Assembly: GCA_036275365.1 (NCBI GenBank)
Contig: DASUDX010000032.1
Location: 10,657 to 74,656, forward strand
DNA from: DASUDX01 sp036275365
GTDB taxonomy: Bacteria > Pseudomonadota > Gammaproteobacteria > Nevskiales > Nevskiaceae
Direction of reading: 5' to 3'
DNA length: 64,000 nt
In this document: piece after piece, positions 1-12,178 of the stretch
Layout of the letters: each line of letters begins with the position of its first letter
How positions within the stretch are numbered: position 1 is the first letter of the stretch
The notes under the pieces: generated by a model
Databases searched by the model: none
Seen by the model: only the letters and a program-made list of their open reading frames with translations
What the model was told of the DNA's origin: nothing
Position numbers and translations under genes: made by a program

Positions 1-725
1 TGATCAAGCCCGACCGCACCCTCAACCACGAGCTCGGCATCCGCAGCAGCTGGTATGGCGGGCGCCTGGTGCTCAACGGGTCGGTCTACTACATCGCCTG
101 GGACGATGTGCAGGTGGCCGGTGTCACCGATCTGGGCTCGGTGCCCATCACCGTCAATGGCGCCGAGGCCCGCAGCACCGGCTTCGACCTCGCCGCCCAG
201 GCCCAGCTCAGCGAGCGCTGGGATCTGGCGATGAACTATGCGTTCAACGAGGCCGCCCTGAGCAAGGACTCGCCGGGCGTGGTCGACAACGAGATCGCCC
301 GCAAGGGTGATCGCCTGCCGGCCTCGCCGGAGCAGCTGCTGAACCTGCGGCTCGGCTACCAGCGGCCGCTCGACAACGGCTGGACCCTGCGCGCCGACTA
401 CAGCGTGCGCGCCACCGGCGATGTCTATACCCGGGTCGGGCTGCGCGACAACGGCGAGGCCCTGCCGGCCTACACCCTGCATTTCCTCAGCGCCGGGCTC
501 AGCCGCGGTCCCCTGGCTGTGCGCCTGTATGCCGACAACCTCTTCGATGCCTATGCCGAAACCGGCGTGCGCGGCGATCGCGGCCCGGCCTCGTCGCGGC
601 TGATCCCCGGCGATGCCGATGGGGACGGCACCGACGACCATGCCTTCCAGCTGCGCCGCTACTACAAGGATGTGATCGAGCCGCTGCGGGTGGGGCTGTC
701 GCTGCGCTACCAGTTTGGCGGCTGA
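1..725 (+). CDS. TonB-dependent receptor, C-terminal part (5' truncated by window edge)
   Basis: The reading frame is open from base 3, so this is the 3' end of a larger gene starting left of the window. About 240 residues remain. They show alternating amphipathic beta-strands with acidic, glycine-rich extracellular loops, for example a DADGDGTDDH stretch near the end. The protein ends in a strand LRYQF followed by two glycines, the usual end of an outer-membrane barrel. Family knowledge suggests an outer-membrane receptor importing a substrate with TonB energy; the substrate cannot be read because the plug domain is missing. The stop overlaps the start of the next gene, suggesting co-expression with the TPR-sulfotransferase. 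Receptor identity is fairly sure, specificity unknown. Confidence 0.8.
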   Translation, partial: IKPDRTLNHELGIRSSWYGGRLVLNGSVYYIAWDDVQVAGVTDLGSVPITVNGAEARSTGFDLAAQAQLSERWDLAMNYAFNEAALSKDSPGVVDNEIARKGDRLPASPEQLLNLRLGYQRPLDNGWTLRADYSVRATGDVYTRVGLRDNGEALPAYTLHFLSAGLSRGPLAVRLYADNLFDAYAETGVRGDRGPASSRLIPGDADGDGTDDHAFQLRRYYKDVIEPLRVGLSLRYQFGG

Positions 726-2295
726 GCGTCCGCTGCCGGCCGCCCTCGAGGCGGCTCTGCAGGCCCGCGACTGGGCGGGGCTGATCGCGCGCTGCACCGC
801 CTGGCTGCAGGCCACCCCGGCTGATCACGAGGTGCGGTTCCTGCGCGGCGTGGCCCGCCTCGAACAGCGCCAGCCGGTGGCGGCGCTGGAGGATCTGCGT
901 CCGGTGGCGCAGGCCGCGCCCGCCGTCGCCGCGCACTGGGCGCAGCTGGCGCGGGCCGCCGCGCTGGCCCAGCAGATGGGCGAGGCCACCGCCGCGGCCC
1001 ATCGCGTGCTCGCCCTGGCCGAGGCCAGCGCCCAGGATCTCGATACCGCCGGCGTGGTGCTCAGCCGTGCCCAGGACCACGCCGGCGCGGTGCGGGCCTT
1101 CCAGGCCGCCACCACCCGTGGGTCCGACCAGGCCGCGCGCTTCTTCAACCTCGCCAGCGCCCTGAAGTTCTGCGGTCGCCTGGAGGAGGCCGCACAGGCC
1201 TATGAGCGCTGCCTGCAGCTCGACCCCCGGCACTGGAAGGTCTATCCCCTGCTGGTTGCGCTGCGCAGCGAGGACCGGGGTGTCAGCGCCAGCGCGGCGT
1301 TGCGGGAGCGGCTGGCGGCGCTGGACGCCGGCGACCCTGAGGCCCATCTGCATCTGCAGATGGCGCTCGCCCGGCGCCACGAGCAGCGCGGCGATCACCG
1401 GGCGGCGTTCGCCGCCGTGCAGGCGGCCAAGAGCGCCCTGCGGCGGGTCCAGCCCTATGACCCGGGCGCGGACCAGGCCCTGCTCACCGCCGCCCTCAAC
1501 TGGCGTCCCCAGCCCGGCCGCAGCGGCGAAACCCTGGCGCCGGTGTTCATCGTCGGTCTGCCCCGCAGCGGCACCACCCTGCTCGAGCGCATGCTCAGCC
1601 GGCATCCGGCCCTCGGCGCCGGCGCGGAGCGGATGCATTTCCCGATGACCCTGCACCGCCTCGGCCAGCTGGGCGGTGACCGGCTGGTGAGCGCGGCACT
1701 GATCGAGCGCGCCGGCCGGCTCGATCCGCAGGCGGTGGGCAGTGCCTACCGCGCGGCCTGTCTGGCCGAGACCGGCGGTGCCGAGCGCTTCATCGACAAG
1801 CTGCCGCTCAACACCTGGCTGGCCGGCCCCATCCTCGAGGCGCTGCCGCAGGCGCGGGTGATCGCCCTGCGCCGCCATCCGCTCGACAGCTGCCTCGGCC
1901 AGTTCCGCCAGATCTTCGGTCTGCGCTTCAGCGACTACCGCTACAGCAGCGATCTGCTGGATTGCGGCCGCTACTGGCTGGCGCATGAGCGGCTGCTCGC
2001 CCACTGGCAGGCGGTGTTGCCGGCGGGGCGGTTCGTCTGCCTCGATTACGAGGCGCTGGTCGAGGATGCGCCGACCCAGCTGCGCCGGCTGCTGGCCTTC
2101 TGCGACCTGGACTGGCAGCCCGACTGCCTCGCCTTCGCCGACAACCCGGCACCGGTGGCTAGCGCCAGTGCGGTGCAGGTGCGCGGGGCGCTCAACCGCG
2201 AGGGCATCGGCCGCTGGCGCGCCTACCGGCCGGACCTGGATGGCCTGATCGGCCTGCTGCGGCAGGCGGGCGTCGAGACGCCGGAGGCGGGCTGA
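715..2295 (+). CDS. Tetratricopeptide-repeat sulfotransferase
   Basis: The 526-residue product has two parts. Residues 1-260 are alanine-rich helical TPR-like repeats. Residues 275-520 form a sulfotransferase domain with the PAPS 5'-phosphosulfate loop GLPRSGTT at 281-288 and a 3'-phosphate motif of RRHPLDSC type about 100 residues later. It should transfer sulfate from PAPS to an unknown acceptor. The start is TTG at 715, inside the end of the upstream receptor (11 bp overlap), because the TPR part begins at once and no better start lies nearby. A TonB receptor followed by a TPR-sulfotransferase is a pairing I associate with Xanthomonad-like genomes; the functional link is inferred. Confidence 0.85.
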   Translation: MAAERPLPAALEAALQARDWAGLIARCTAWLQATPADHEVRFLRGVARLEQRQPVAALEDLRPVAQAAPAVAAHWAQLARAAALAQQMGEATAAAHRVLALAEASAQDLDTAGVVLSRAQDHAGAVRAFQAATTRGSDQAARFFNLASALKFCGRLEEAAQAYERCLQLDPRHWKVYPLLVALRSEDRGVSASAALRERLAALDAGDPEAHLHLQMALARRHEQRGDHRAAFAAVQAAKSALRRVQPYDPGADQALLTAALNWRPQPGRSGETLAPVFIVGLPRSGTTLLERMLSRHPALGAGAERMHFPMTLHRLGQLGGDRLVSAALIERAGRLDPQAVGSAYRAACLAETGGAERFIDKLPLNTWLAGPILEALPQARVIALRRHPLDSCLGQFRQIFGLRFSDYRYSSDLLDCGRYWLAHERLLAHWQAVLPAGRFVCLDYEALVEDAPTQLRRLLAFCDLDWQPDCLAFADNPAPVASASAVQVRGALNREGIGRWRAYRPDLDGLIGLLRQAGVETPEAG

Positions 2296-2325
2296 GCGCG
2301 GCCCGCAGCGCGGCTGGACCGCCGG

Positions 2326-2958
2326 CTAGGACCGCGACCGCGCCTCCACCCCGAGCACCAGCACGCTGCGGCCCTGGCAGACGATCATGCCGTCCTCTTC
2401 GAGCTTCTTGAGGACGCGGCCGGCCATCTCGCGCGAGCAGCCGGCGATGCGCGCCAGCTCCTGGCGGCTGACCTTGATCAGAGTGCCGCGGGCATGGCTC
2501 TGGGCATCGGGCTGGCGGGCCAGCTCCAGCAGGGTATGGGCCATGCGGCCGGCGACATCGAGGAAGGCCAGATCCCCCAGCCGCCGGCTGGTGTCGCGCA
2601 GCCGCGCGGCGAGCTGGCCGGCGATGGCGAACATGATGTCCGGATGCTGCTGGACGAAGGCGCGGAAGGCGCGGTAGTCGACCTCGGCGACCAGAGTCGG
2701 AGTACGGGTGCGGACGATCGCGGTGCGGGTCTGCTGCTCCGGGAACAGGCACATCTCGCCGAAGAACTCGCCCGGATTGAGGTAGGCGAGCACGATCTCG
2801 CGACCGTCCTCGTCCTCGAGCAGGATGCTCACCGAGCCTTCGAGAATCAGAAACAGGGACTGCGGGGTGTCGCCCGGGTGCAGGATGCTGTGCTTGGGCG
2901 GATAGCTGCGTTTATGGGCCAGGGCGATGAAGGCCTGGACGGGCGGCTGGGTGAGCAT
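2326..2958 (-). CDS. crp: Crp/Fnr-family transcription regulator (Crp/Vfr/Clp type)
   Basis: The 210-residue product has a cyclic-nucleotide-binding beta-roll (about 15-120) with a GEFFGEMCLF segment and TRTAIVRTRT, then a dimer helix. The C-terminal winged helix contains SRQELARIAGCSREMAGRVL, almost identical to the recognition region of Crp, Vfr and Xanthomonas Clp. It should bind cAMP, or c-di-GMP as Clp does; the ligand cannot be decided from sequence. I chose ATG 2958 because an AGGGAG ribosome site lies just upstream; the longer open frame is a read-through of the divergent gene. It is divergent from the YhfA-type OsmC gene across 88 bp, an arrangement shared with E. coli and Pseudomonas. 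Confidence 0.9.
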   Translation of the reverse strand: MLTQPPVQAFIALAHKRSYPPKHSILHPGDTPQSLFLILEGSVSILLEDEDGREIVLAYLNPGEFFGEMCLFPEQQTRTAIVRTRTPTLVAEVDYRAFRAFVQQHPDIMFAIAGQLAARLRDTSRRLGDLAFLDVAGRMAHTLLELARQPDAQSHARGTLIKVSRQELARIAGCSREMAGRVLKKLEEDGMIVCQGRSVLVLGVEARSRS

Positions 2959-3046
2959 GGATCTCCCTCTCGCGTCGGCGGCAGGCGCCTTGATTTTGCT
3001 GGAAACTAGCATAAATACCGGTGGCAACCGGACCGCAGGAGCCTTC

Positions 3047-3469
3047 GTGCAAGCCAGGATCAAGTGGGTGGAAAACGCGGCCTTCGTCGGCGAGTCCGGC
3101 AGCTCGCACGCGGTGGTCATCGACGGTCCGCCGGAGATCGGCGGACGCAATCTCGGCGTGCGGCCGATGGAGCTGATGCTGATGGCGGTGGGCGCCTGCT
3201 CCGCGGTGGATGTCATCCACATCCTGCGCAAGGCCCGCCAGCCGGTCGCCGACTGCTGGTGCGAGGTCGATGGCGAGCGCGCCGAGACCGAGCCCAAGGT
3301 GTTCACCCGCATCCACCTGAAGTTCGTGGTCAGCGGCGAGGGCCTGAACGAGGCCCAGGTGCGGCGCGCGGTGGAGCTCTCGGCCGACAAGTACTGCTCG
3401 GCCTCGATCATGCTCAAGCGCGGCGGGGTCGAGGTGACCCACAGCCTGGAGATTCGCCCGGCGGCCTGA
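3047..3469 (+). CDS. OsmC family protein, YhfA type
   Basis: Starting at GTG 3047 the 140-residue product matches E. coli YhfA along its whole length, beginning ARIKWVENAAFVGES. Two cysteines sit in the conserved contexts MAVGACSAVDV and SADKYCSASIM, the OsmC redox pair. The family reduces organic hydroperoxides in some members, while the YhfA branch has no settled role. The GTG is preceded by GCAGGAG at a good distance. Longer in-frame starts would read back into the crp gene and are unlikely. It lies between crp (divergent) and speD (same strand), the same order as vfr, PA0653 and speD in Pseudomonas aeruginosa. Confidence 0.85.
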   Translation: MQARIKWVENAAFVGESGSSHAVVIDGPPEIGGRNLGVRPMELMLMAVGACSAVDVIHILRKARQPVADCWCEVDGERAETEPKVFTRIHLKFVVSGEGLNEAQVRRAVELSADKYCSASIMLKRGGVEVTHSLEIRPAA

Positions 3470-3601
3470 GTCCGCTGGTCGGCACGGCCACACATCGTTC
3501 ACGCGCTTGCCGGATAATGCGCGGCTGCCGCCTCGGCGGCCTGGGATCGCTGCGGCCGCAGGGCGCAGCGCTTGCACACCGCTATCACCTGGGAACCGTC
3601 G

Positions 3602-4408
3602 ATGCCCAAGCCCAAACCCAAGCCCACCACCAATTCCAAGCTCAAGCTGCTGGGGTTCAACAACCTCACCAAGAGCCTGAGCTTCAACATCTATGACATC
3701 TGCTATGCCCGCACCAAGGAGCATCAGCAGGAGTACATCGAGTACATCGACGAGCAGTACAACGCCGAGCGTCTGACCAAGATCCTCACCGAGGTGGCCG
3801 AGATCATCGGCGCCAACATCCTCAATGTGGCGCGCCAGGACTACGACCCCCAGGGCGCCTCGGTGACCATGCTGATCTCGGAAGGCCATCTCGACGGCCT
3901 GCCGACCCCGGGCAAGAAGAAGGATTCGGTGGTGGCGCATCTGGACAAGAGCCACATCACCGTCCACACCTATCCGGAGACCCATCCGGTCAACGGCATC
4001 AGCACCTTCCGCGCCGATATCGATGTCTCCACCTGCGGCAAGATCAGCCCGCTGAAGGCGCTCAACCACCTGATCCACAGCTTTGAAAGCGACATCGTGG
4101 TGATGGACTACCGGGTGCGCGGCTTCACCCGCAATGTGCGCGGCACCAAGCACTACATCGATCACTCGATCGATTCGATCCAGAACTTCCTCGCCGCGGA
4201 CATCCGCAACAAGTACGACATGGTCGATGTCAACGTCTACCAGGAGTACATCTTCCACACCAAGATGAAGCTGCGCGAGCTGGATCTCGACACCTATCTG
4301 TTCGGCGAGGGTGTCTCCGAGCTGCCGCCGCGCGAGGCGCGCAAGATCCGCAGCGATGTCAACACCGAGATCCTCGAGATCTTCTACGGCCGCAACATCA
4401 CCCAGTGA
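3602..4408 (+). CDS. speD: S-adenosylmethionine decarboxylase proenzyme
   Basis: SpeD makes decarboxylated AdoMet, the aminopropyl donor for spermidine synthesis. The 268-residue product follows E. coli SpeD closely: LLGFNNLTKSLSF at the start, the IIGANILNVARQDY block, and the self-cleavage motif AHLDKSHITVHTYPE. Cleavage should fall between Lys116 and Ser117, turning the serine into the pyruvoyl cofactor. The C-terminus ends in the family motif YGRNI. ATG 3602 is preferred over an upstream TTG at 3572 because it follows a GGGAA ribosome site and gives the expected short lysine/proline-rich leader. No spermidine synthase gene is nearby. The next gene, metH, is convergent and also belongs to AdoMet metabolism. 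Confidence 0.97.
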   Translation: MPKPKPKPTTNSKLKLLGFNNLTKSLSFNIYDICYARTKEHQQEYIEYIDEQYNAERLTKILTEVAEIIGANILNVARQDYDPQGASVTMLISEGHLDGLPTPGKKKDSVVAHLDKSHITVHTYPETHPVNGISTFRADIDVSTCGKISPLKALNHLIHSFESDIVVMDYRVRGFTRNVRGTKHYIDHSIDSIQNFLAADIRNKYDMVDVNVYQEYIFHTKMKLRELDLDTYLFGEGVSELPPREARKIRSDVNTEILEIFYGRNITQ

Positions 4409-4410
4409 GG

Positions 4411-4555
4411 GTCGGAGGTCTGCGTGCTTTCAAGAGCGCCAGTGGCGCTCTTGAGCAGACCGGAGACGGGCGGCAGCCCAGGGCGTGAGGAGGTCTGCGT
4501 GCTTGCTGGCGCGCCAGTGGCGCTCTTGCGCAGACCGGAGACGCGCGGCAGCCCC
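4411..4555. repeat. Two tandem 75-bp-spaced repeats, each with a hairpin
   Basis: Two near-identical units of about 70 bp start near 4411 and 4486. Both contain AGGTCTGCGTGCTT, CCAGTGGCGCTCTTG and GCAGACCGGAGACG. In unit 1 an 11-bp perfect stem (4430-4440 with 4444-4454, loop AGT) is nested in GGTCTGC (4417-4423) and GCAGACC (4455-4461). Unit 2 keeps the outer arms and right arm but has a changed left arm, leaving a 5-bp inner stem (4511-4515 with 4519-4523). The units fill the space between convergent speD and metH. There is no T tract, so a role in termination or as a REP-like element is inference. Confidence 0.75.
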
Positions 4556-4579
4556 GGCCCCTGGCGCGGGCCGGTCCGC

Positions 4580-4598
4580 GCCCGGGTGGCACCCGGGC
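4580..4598. repeat. Inverted repeat in the speD-metH intergenic region
   Basis: GCCCGGGT at 4580-4587 pairs with ACCCGGGC at 4591-4598 around a GGC loop, giving a GC-only 8-bp hairpin downstream of the two longer repeats. It lies about 97 bp beyond the metH stop in the minus direction. There is no T run on either strand. It may help stop transcription between the two convergent genes, but that is not shown by the sequence. Confidence 0.45.
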
Positions 4599-4694
4599 TG
4601 CGCCGCCCGGCCCGGAGCCGATGCTCCGGACTGCTCCGGATCGCCCCGGGCCTGACCCGCTGGGGTCCGTCGCGCGCGCCGGAGCCGCGGCCGC

Positions 4695-8555
<3,861 letters not shown>

Positions 8556-8565
8556 GCCGCGATTG

Positions 8566-8583
8566 TATCCGCTCATGCGGATA
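8566..8583. promoter_or_regulatory. Inverted repeat and -10-like box at the metH 5' end
   Basis: TATCCGC at 8566-8572 pairs perfectly with GCGGATA at 8577-8583 around a 4-base loop that contains the upstream candidate metH ATG. On the minus strand a TACAAT sequence (8567-8562) overlaps the left arm and lies 6-7 bp before ATG 8555. This suggests either an operator over the metH promoter or a hairpin around the first AUG. No clear -35 box is visible. The role is inferred from position only. Confidence 0.4.
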
Positions 8584-8723
8584 AACGGATGGAGTTGAGC
8601 CGGTGCCGCGGGGCTGGACCGGCTTGAGACCGCTCATCGGCCGGCGCCGTCCCTCGATCCTTTGCCCACGGTTTGCCGATGGCGCGGCGGCAGGCTGGAG
8701 GCCCCTGCCCCGCGCACCCGGCC

Positions 8724-10628
8724 ATGCGACTGCTCCGTCTGCTGCGTTCCGCCCCGCCCGCCCCGAGGCTCGATCAGCCCGTGCAGCCGCCGTTGCCGAC
8801 GGCGCGCTGCGCCTGGCGCGAGCGGGTGGAGGCGGTGCTCGAGGCCGAGCTCGACGCGCTGCTCGAGCAGGCCCTGGCGGCGGCCGAGTCGGCGCTGTCC
8901 CAGCGCCTGGAGCAGGCGATCTCCGGCGAGGAGCGGCGCGCGCTGATCGATCTGCTGCACCAGCTGCCGCTGGAGCGGCCCCAGCTGCGGCGGACGCTGG
9001 CCGAGGCGCATCGACGCGCCTGCTCGGCGCTGCCCGGCCCGGCGCCGGCAGCGCCCCCGGATGCCGCCGAAGCCGCCACCCTGGCCACCCTGCGCGAACT
9101 CCTGCAGGCTGCCGCCGGTGCCGCGCTGACGCGCTGGCAGCAGATCGTGGATCAGCGCCGCCGCGAGGGCGCCCTGGGCCTGCGCGCGGGGCTGCTGGCC
9201 CCGGCCGATCTGATCGCCGCCTGGCAGGAGGCGGCGCTGCGGCTGGAACCCGACCCGGTGCGCCGCGTGCTGCTGCATCGCCGGGTCGGCGAGATCTGGG
9301 CGGTGGCGCTGGCCCGGCTGTATCCGCCGCTGCAGGCGGCGCTCGCCCCGGGCGAGCCGATCGAGCCGGCGCCTGGCGCCGAGCCGGCCCGGGCGGAAAG
9401 CCGCGCCAGCGGCGCCGAAGGCAGCGCGCCGCTGCGGCGCTGGCTCGAGGCGCAGCGGGACCAGACCCGGGTGGCGGCCGATCGTGCCCTGCTCGACGCC
9501 TTGCTGGAGGGCCCGCTGTCGCGCAGCCCGGCGATCCGCCAGCGCCTGCAGCTGCTCGGCCGGCTGCTGGGCGATCCGCGCGAGGAGCCGCTGAACCTGG
9601 CCAGCAGCGCCCTGGCCCGCCCGCTGCTCAAGCTCGCCCTGGCCGACGACAGCTGCTTCGACAGCCCCCAGCACCCGGCGCGCAGCCTGCTGGCGGAAGC
9701 GCGCACGGCCGCCGCGCTGAGCGGCCTGACCCCCGGCAGCGAGCGCGGCCGCAGCGAGCGTCTGCTCGCCCAGCTGGCGCAGACCCTGGAGCTGTCGGCG
9801 GATTTCGTACTGGCGCGGCTGCCGCGGCTGCCCCTGCTGGACGAGCGAGTCGAGCCCCTGCTGCAGGCGCAGCTGGCGGCCGAGCAGGCCGAGCGCGAGG
9901 CGCGCTGCGAACGCGAGGCGCGGCGCTGGGCCCTGCAGCGGCTGGAACAGGAAAGCCTGGGCCGGGCGCTGCCCGCGCCCTTGCTGGACTTCCTGCAGCA
10001 GCACTGGGTCCCGGCGGTGGCGCGCCTGCTCCGCGAGGACGGGGTCGAGAGCCTTGCCTGCGCCCAGGCCCTGGTGCTGCTGGCGCGCCTGCTCGACCGC
10101 GCCGACGGCCACTGGACGGCGCCGCTGCTGGCCGATCTGCGCGCGCTGCTGGCCGGTCAGGACCCGGCGCTGGGCGCGCTGCAGGCCCTGCTCGATCAGC
10201 GCCCCTGGGCGCCCCCAGCGCGTCCGGCGCCGGCGGCTGAGCCCGCCCTGATCGTCTCCCGCCCGCTGCTGCCGGCGGCGGTCGCCGCCGCCCATCCGCC
10301 CGCGCCGGCTGCAGCACCGCCGCGGCCGGCGGTGGATCCGCCGGGGCCGGTCGCCGGCAGCGAGGCCCTGCTGCAGCCGGGCCGCTGGTTCCGCCTGCAG
10401 CAGCCGGGGCGCACCCTGTGGCTGCGCCTGGGTGCCACCGCCCAGCCGGAGTGGCTGCGGCTGACCGGCTTCGATGACCGCACCGTGCTGCGCCTGAGCC
10501 GCGCGGCCCTGCTCGAGGCGCTGGCGCGCGGCGAGGCCGAGCCGCTGGACCCGGGCGAGCGCGGCAGCCGCGCGCTGGCCGCCCTGCGGGCTCAGGCCGC
10601 GCGGGAGACCGGAGCGGTGCGCAGGTAG
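8724..10628 (+). CDS. DUF1631-like protein
   Basis: The product is about 634 residues, mostly alanine/leucine/arginine-rich helix, with a proline/alanine linker (about 505-545) before a compact C-terminal domain of about 100 residues. That end (GRWFRLQQPGRTLWLRLG, then LTGFDDRTVLRLSRAALLEAL) resembles the PilZ-like end of DUF1631 proteins, large cytoplasmic proteins of unknown role in Pseudomonas and Lysobacterales. The N-terminal part has the repeated acidic-helix look of that family. ATG 8724 is the best start by comparison; an earlier TTG (8673) and ATG (8679) are possible and none has a clear ribosome site. Its 3' end overlaps the convergent sulfotransferase gene by 37 bp. The family call is tentative. 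Confidence 0.6.
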   Translation: MRLLRLLRSAPPAPRLDQPVQPPLPTARCAWRERVEAVLEAELDALLEQALAAAESALSQRLEQAISGEERRALIDLLHQLPLERPQLRRTLAEAHRRACSALPGPAPAAPPDAAEAATLATLRELLQAAAGAALTRWQQIVDQRRREGALGLRAGLLAPADLIAAWQEAALRLEPDPVRRVLLHRRVGEIWAVALARLYPPLQAALAPGEPIEPAPGAEPARAESRASGAEGSAPLRRWLEAQRDQTRVAADRALLDALLEGPLSRSPAIRQRLQLLGRLLGDPREEPLNLASSALARPLLKLALADDSCFDSPQHPARSLLAEARTAAALSGLTPGSERGRSERLLAQLAQTLELSADFVLARLPRLPLLDERVEPLLQAQLAAEQAEREARCEREARRWALQRLEQESLGRALPAPLLDFLQQHWVPAVARLLREDGVESLACAQALVLLARLLDRADGHWTAPLLADLRALLAGQDPALGALQALLDQRPWAPPARPAPAAEPALIVSRPLLPAAVAAAHPPAPAAAPPRPAVDPPGPVAGSEALLQPGRWFRLQQPGRTLWLRLGATAQPEWLRLTGFDDRTVLRLSRAALLEALARGEAEPLDPGERGSRALAALRAQAARETGAVRR

Positions 10629-11386
10629 TCGACGATGGCTTCGCGCCGGGCGCGCAGGCGCTCGGCGAAGTGACGGTAGATCTGCAGATCCTTGTCGTTG
10701 AGCGCGCGCAGCTCGGGCAGCAGGGACTCGAGATCCTCGATGCGGTTGTCCTCGCGGTCCTCGGTGGTGTTGCGCCGCTGCACCTCGGGCGGGCGGCCCA
10801 GACCCAGCAGCTGGAACAGCATGCGCCGGGACAGGCCGTACATCTCGGTCAGGCCGACGAAGGCGTAGCGGCTCTCCAGATCCTCGATGACATCGGCCAC
10901 GCGGTCGGTGGGGCCGCGCTTGAGGAACTCGAACACCCGGTTCTGCGAACCCGGCCAGCGCAGATAGCTGGGGAAATCCGGAAAGCGCTCGCGGAACTCG
11001 GCCGAGCCCGGGTGCTTGGGCGTGCGCTGGTAGCGATAGTCCGAGACCACCCGCGTCACCGGCGAGCGCAGCATGGTGATCAGCCGCACCTCGGCACGCG
11101 AGGCCATCACCGCCTCGGCCTGCGGGCGACGCAGATGGCCCGAGGCGAACCGCACCGGCTTGCCCGGACGGGGCTGCAGAAAGGCCTCCAGCGCCTGCTG
11201 GACGGTGTCGTAGCCGGCGCCGACGCAGATGTTGGCCTGCGGCTTGAGGCGCTCGGCGATCTCGGCGCGGAACGAGGTGCCCGCGGTCTTGGGGATGTGC
11301 AGGAACAGCCAGAGCACGCCGGGCTGGTCGGCGTTGCGCTCGAAGTAGCCGGCGATATCGCCGGCGAGCAGGGTTTCAACCGCCAT
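10592..11386 (-). CDS. Sulfotransferase family 2-like protein
   Basis: The 264-residue product contains the PAPS-binding loop FLHIPKTAGTSFR at about 27-39, typical of membrane-type sulfotransferase families. A later MLRSPVTRVVSDYRY block fits the 3'-phosphate site. The segment between (GHLRRPQAEAV) fits the same fold. It should transfer sulfate from PAPS to a glycan or other acceptor, but nothing nearby identifies the acceptor. No signal peptide or membrane span is seen, so it is probably cytoplasmic. ATG 11386 was chosen because the domain begins soon after; the longer frame runs back through the divergent nuclease gene. It is a different sulfotransferase class from the TPR protein at the left edge. 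Confidence 0.75.
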   Translation of the reverse strand: MAVETLLAGDIAGYFERNADQPGVLWLFLHIPKTAGTSFRAEIAERLKPQANICVGAGYDTVQQALEAFLQPRPGKPVRFASGHLRRPQAEAVMASRAEVRLITMLRSPVTRVVSDYRYQRTPKHPGSAEFRERFPDFPSYLRWPGSQNRVFEFLKRGPTDRVADVIEDLESRYAFVGLTEMYGLSRRMLFQLLGLGRPPEVQRRNTTEDREDNRIEDLESLLPELRALNDKDLQIYRHFAERLRARREAIVDYLRTAPVSRAA

Positions 11387-11465
11387 GGCAGAGCGACAGG
11401 CAACAGGGAGGCGCGATTCTGGGCCAGACTGGCGTCTCGAAACCAGCTTTGCGCGCTGCCACCCG

Positions 11466-12149
11466 GTGTCCGCCACCCTCGATTTCACCCTTTGCGGCGA
11501 AACCCTGCGGCTCGATGCCGAGCGCGCCCTCTTCTGGCCGGCGCGGCGCCTGCTGCTGCTGGCCGATCTGCACCTGGGCAAGGCGGCGGTGTTCCGCCGT
11601 GCCGGCATCGGCATTCCGCGCGGGGCGAGCCAGCACGATCTGGACCGGCTGGCGGCGCTGATCGAGCGCCACCGTCCGCAGCAGGTCCGGGTGCTGGGCG
11701 ATCTGGTGCATGGCGCGGTCAGCGCAGCCGAGAGCTGGATCGAGCCGCTGCAGACCCTGGCGGCCCGGCCCGGGCTCGACTTCGCGGTGATCGGCGGCAA
11801 TCACGACCGCCGGCCGGGCCCGCTGGCCGGGCTGCGCTGGCTGCCGGATCAGATCGAGCCGCCCTTCGTGCTCGGCCATGAGCCCGGCGCCGATCCGCGC
11901 GGCTATCGCCTGGGCGGCCATCTGCACCCGGTGCTGCGTCTGCGCAGCGCGGCCGACCAGCTGCGCCTGCCGGTGCTGTGGGTGCGCCCCGATCACGCGG
12001 TGCTGCCGGCCTTCGGCAGCTTCACCGGCGGGGCGGCGGTGAGTCCGGAGCGCGCCGATCGGGTCTATGCCTGCAGCGGCGGCGAGGTGGTCGAACTGCC
12101 GGTGCAGGCCGCGCCCATGCGCCGCCCTCGCCAGCGCGCCCGCGACTGA
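11466..12149 (+). CDS. pdeM: Ligase-associated DNA damage response endonuclease PdeM-like
   Basis: The product is a compact metallophosphatase of about 227 residues. The metal-binding motifs are all visible: LADLHLGKAAVFRRAGI, LGDLVHG, GGNHDRR and GGHLHPVLRL. The short DLHLGK to GNHD spacing and FWPARRLLLLADLH opening match the PdeM family, encoded in other genomes beside a Lhr-like helicase, an exonuclease and an ATP-dependent DNA ligase. Here those partners are absent next door, although the helicase lies at 53.7-56.1 kb. GTG 11466 is chosen: ATG 11385 would overlap the divergent gene's start codon and adds residues unlike the family. Confidence 0.85.
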   Translation: MSATLDFTLCGETLRLDAERALFWPARRLLLLADLHLGKAAVFRRAGIGIPRGASQHDLDRLAALIERHRPQQVRVLGDLVHGAVSAAESWIEPLQTLAARPGLDFAVIGGNHDRRPGPLAGLRWLPDQIEPPFVLGHEPGADPRGYRLGGHLHPVLRLRSAADQLRLPVLWVRPDHAVLPAFGSFTGGAAVSPERADRVYACSGGEVVELPVQAAPMRRPRQRARD

Positions 12150-12178
12150 CTACCCTCAGGCTGTACAGGGAGAGCCTT

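Noticed and set aside
8577..8640. Possible SAH riboswitch ahead of metH (CCGATGAGCGG on the minus strand)
   Set aside because: The start resembles the motif, but the matching GGCTCGG half and pseudoknot are not found, and the promoter-like box lies after it.
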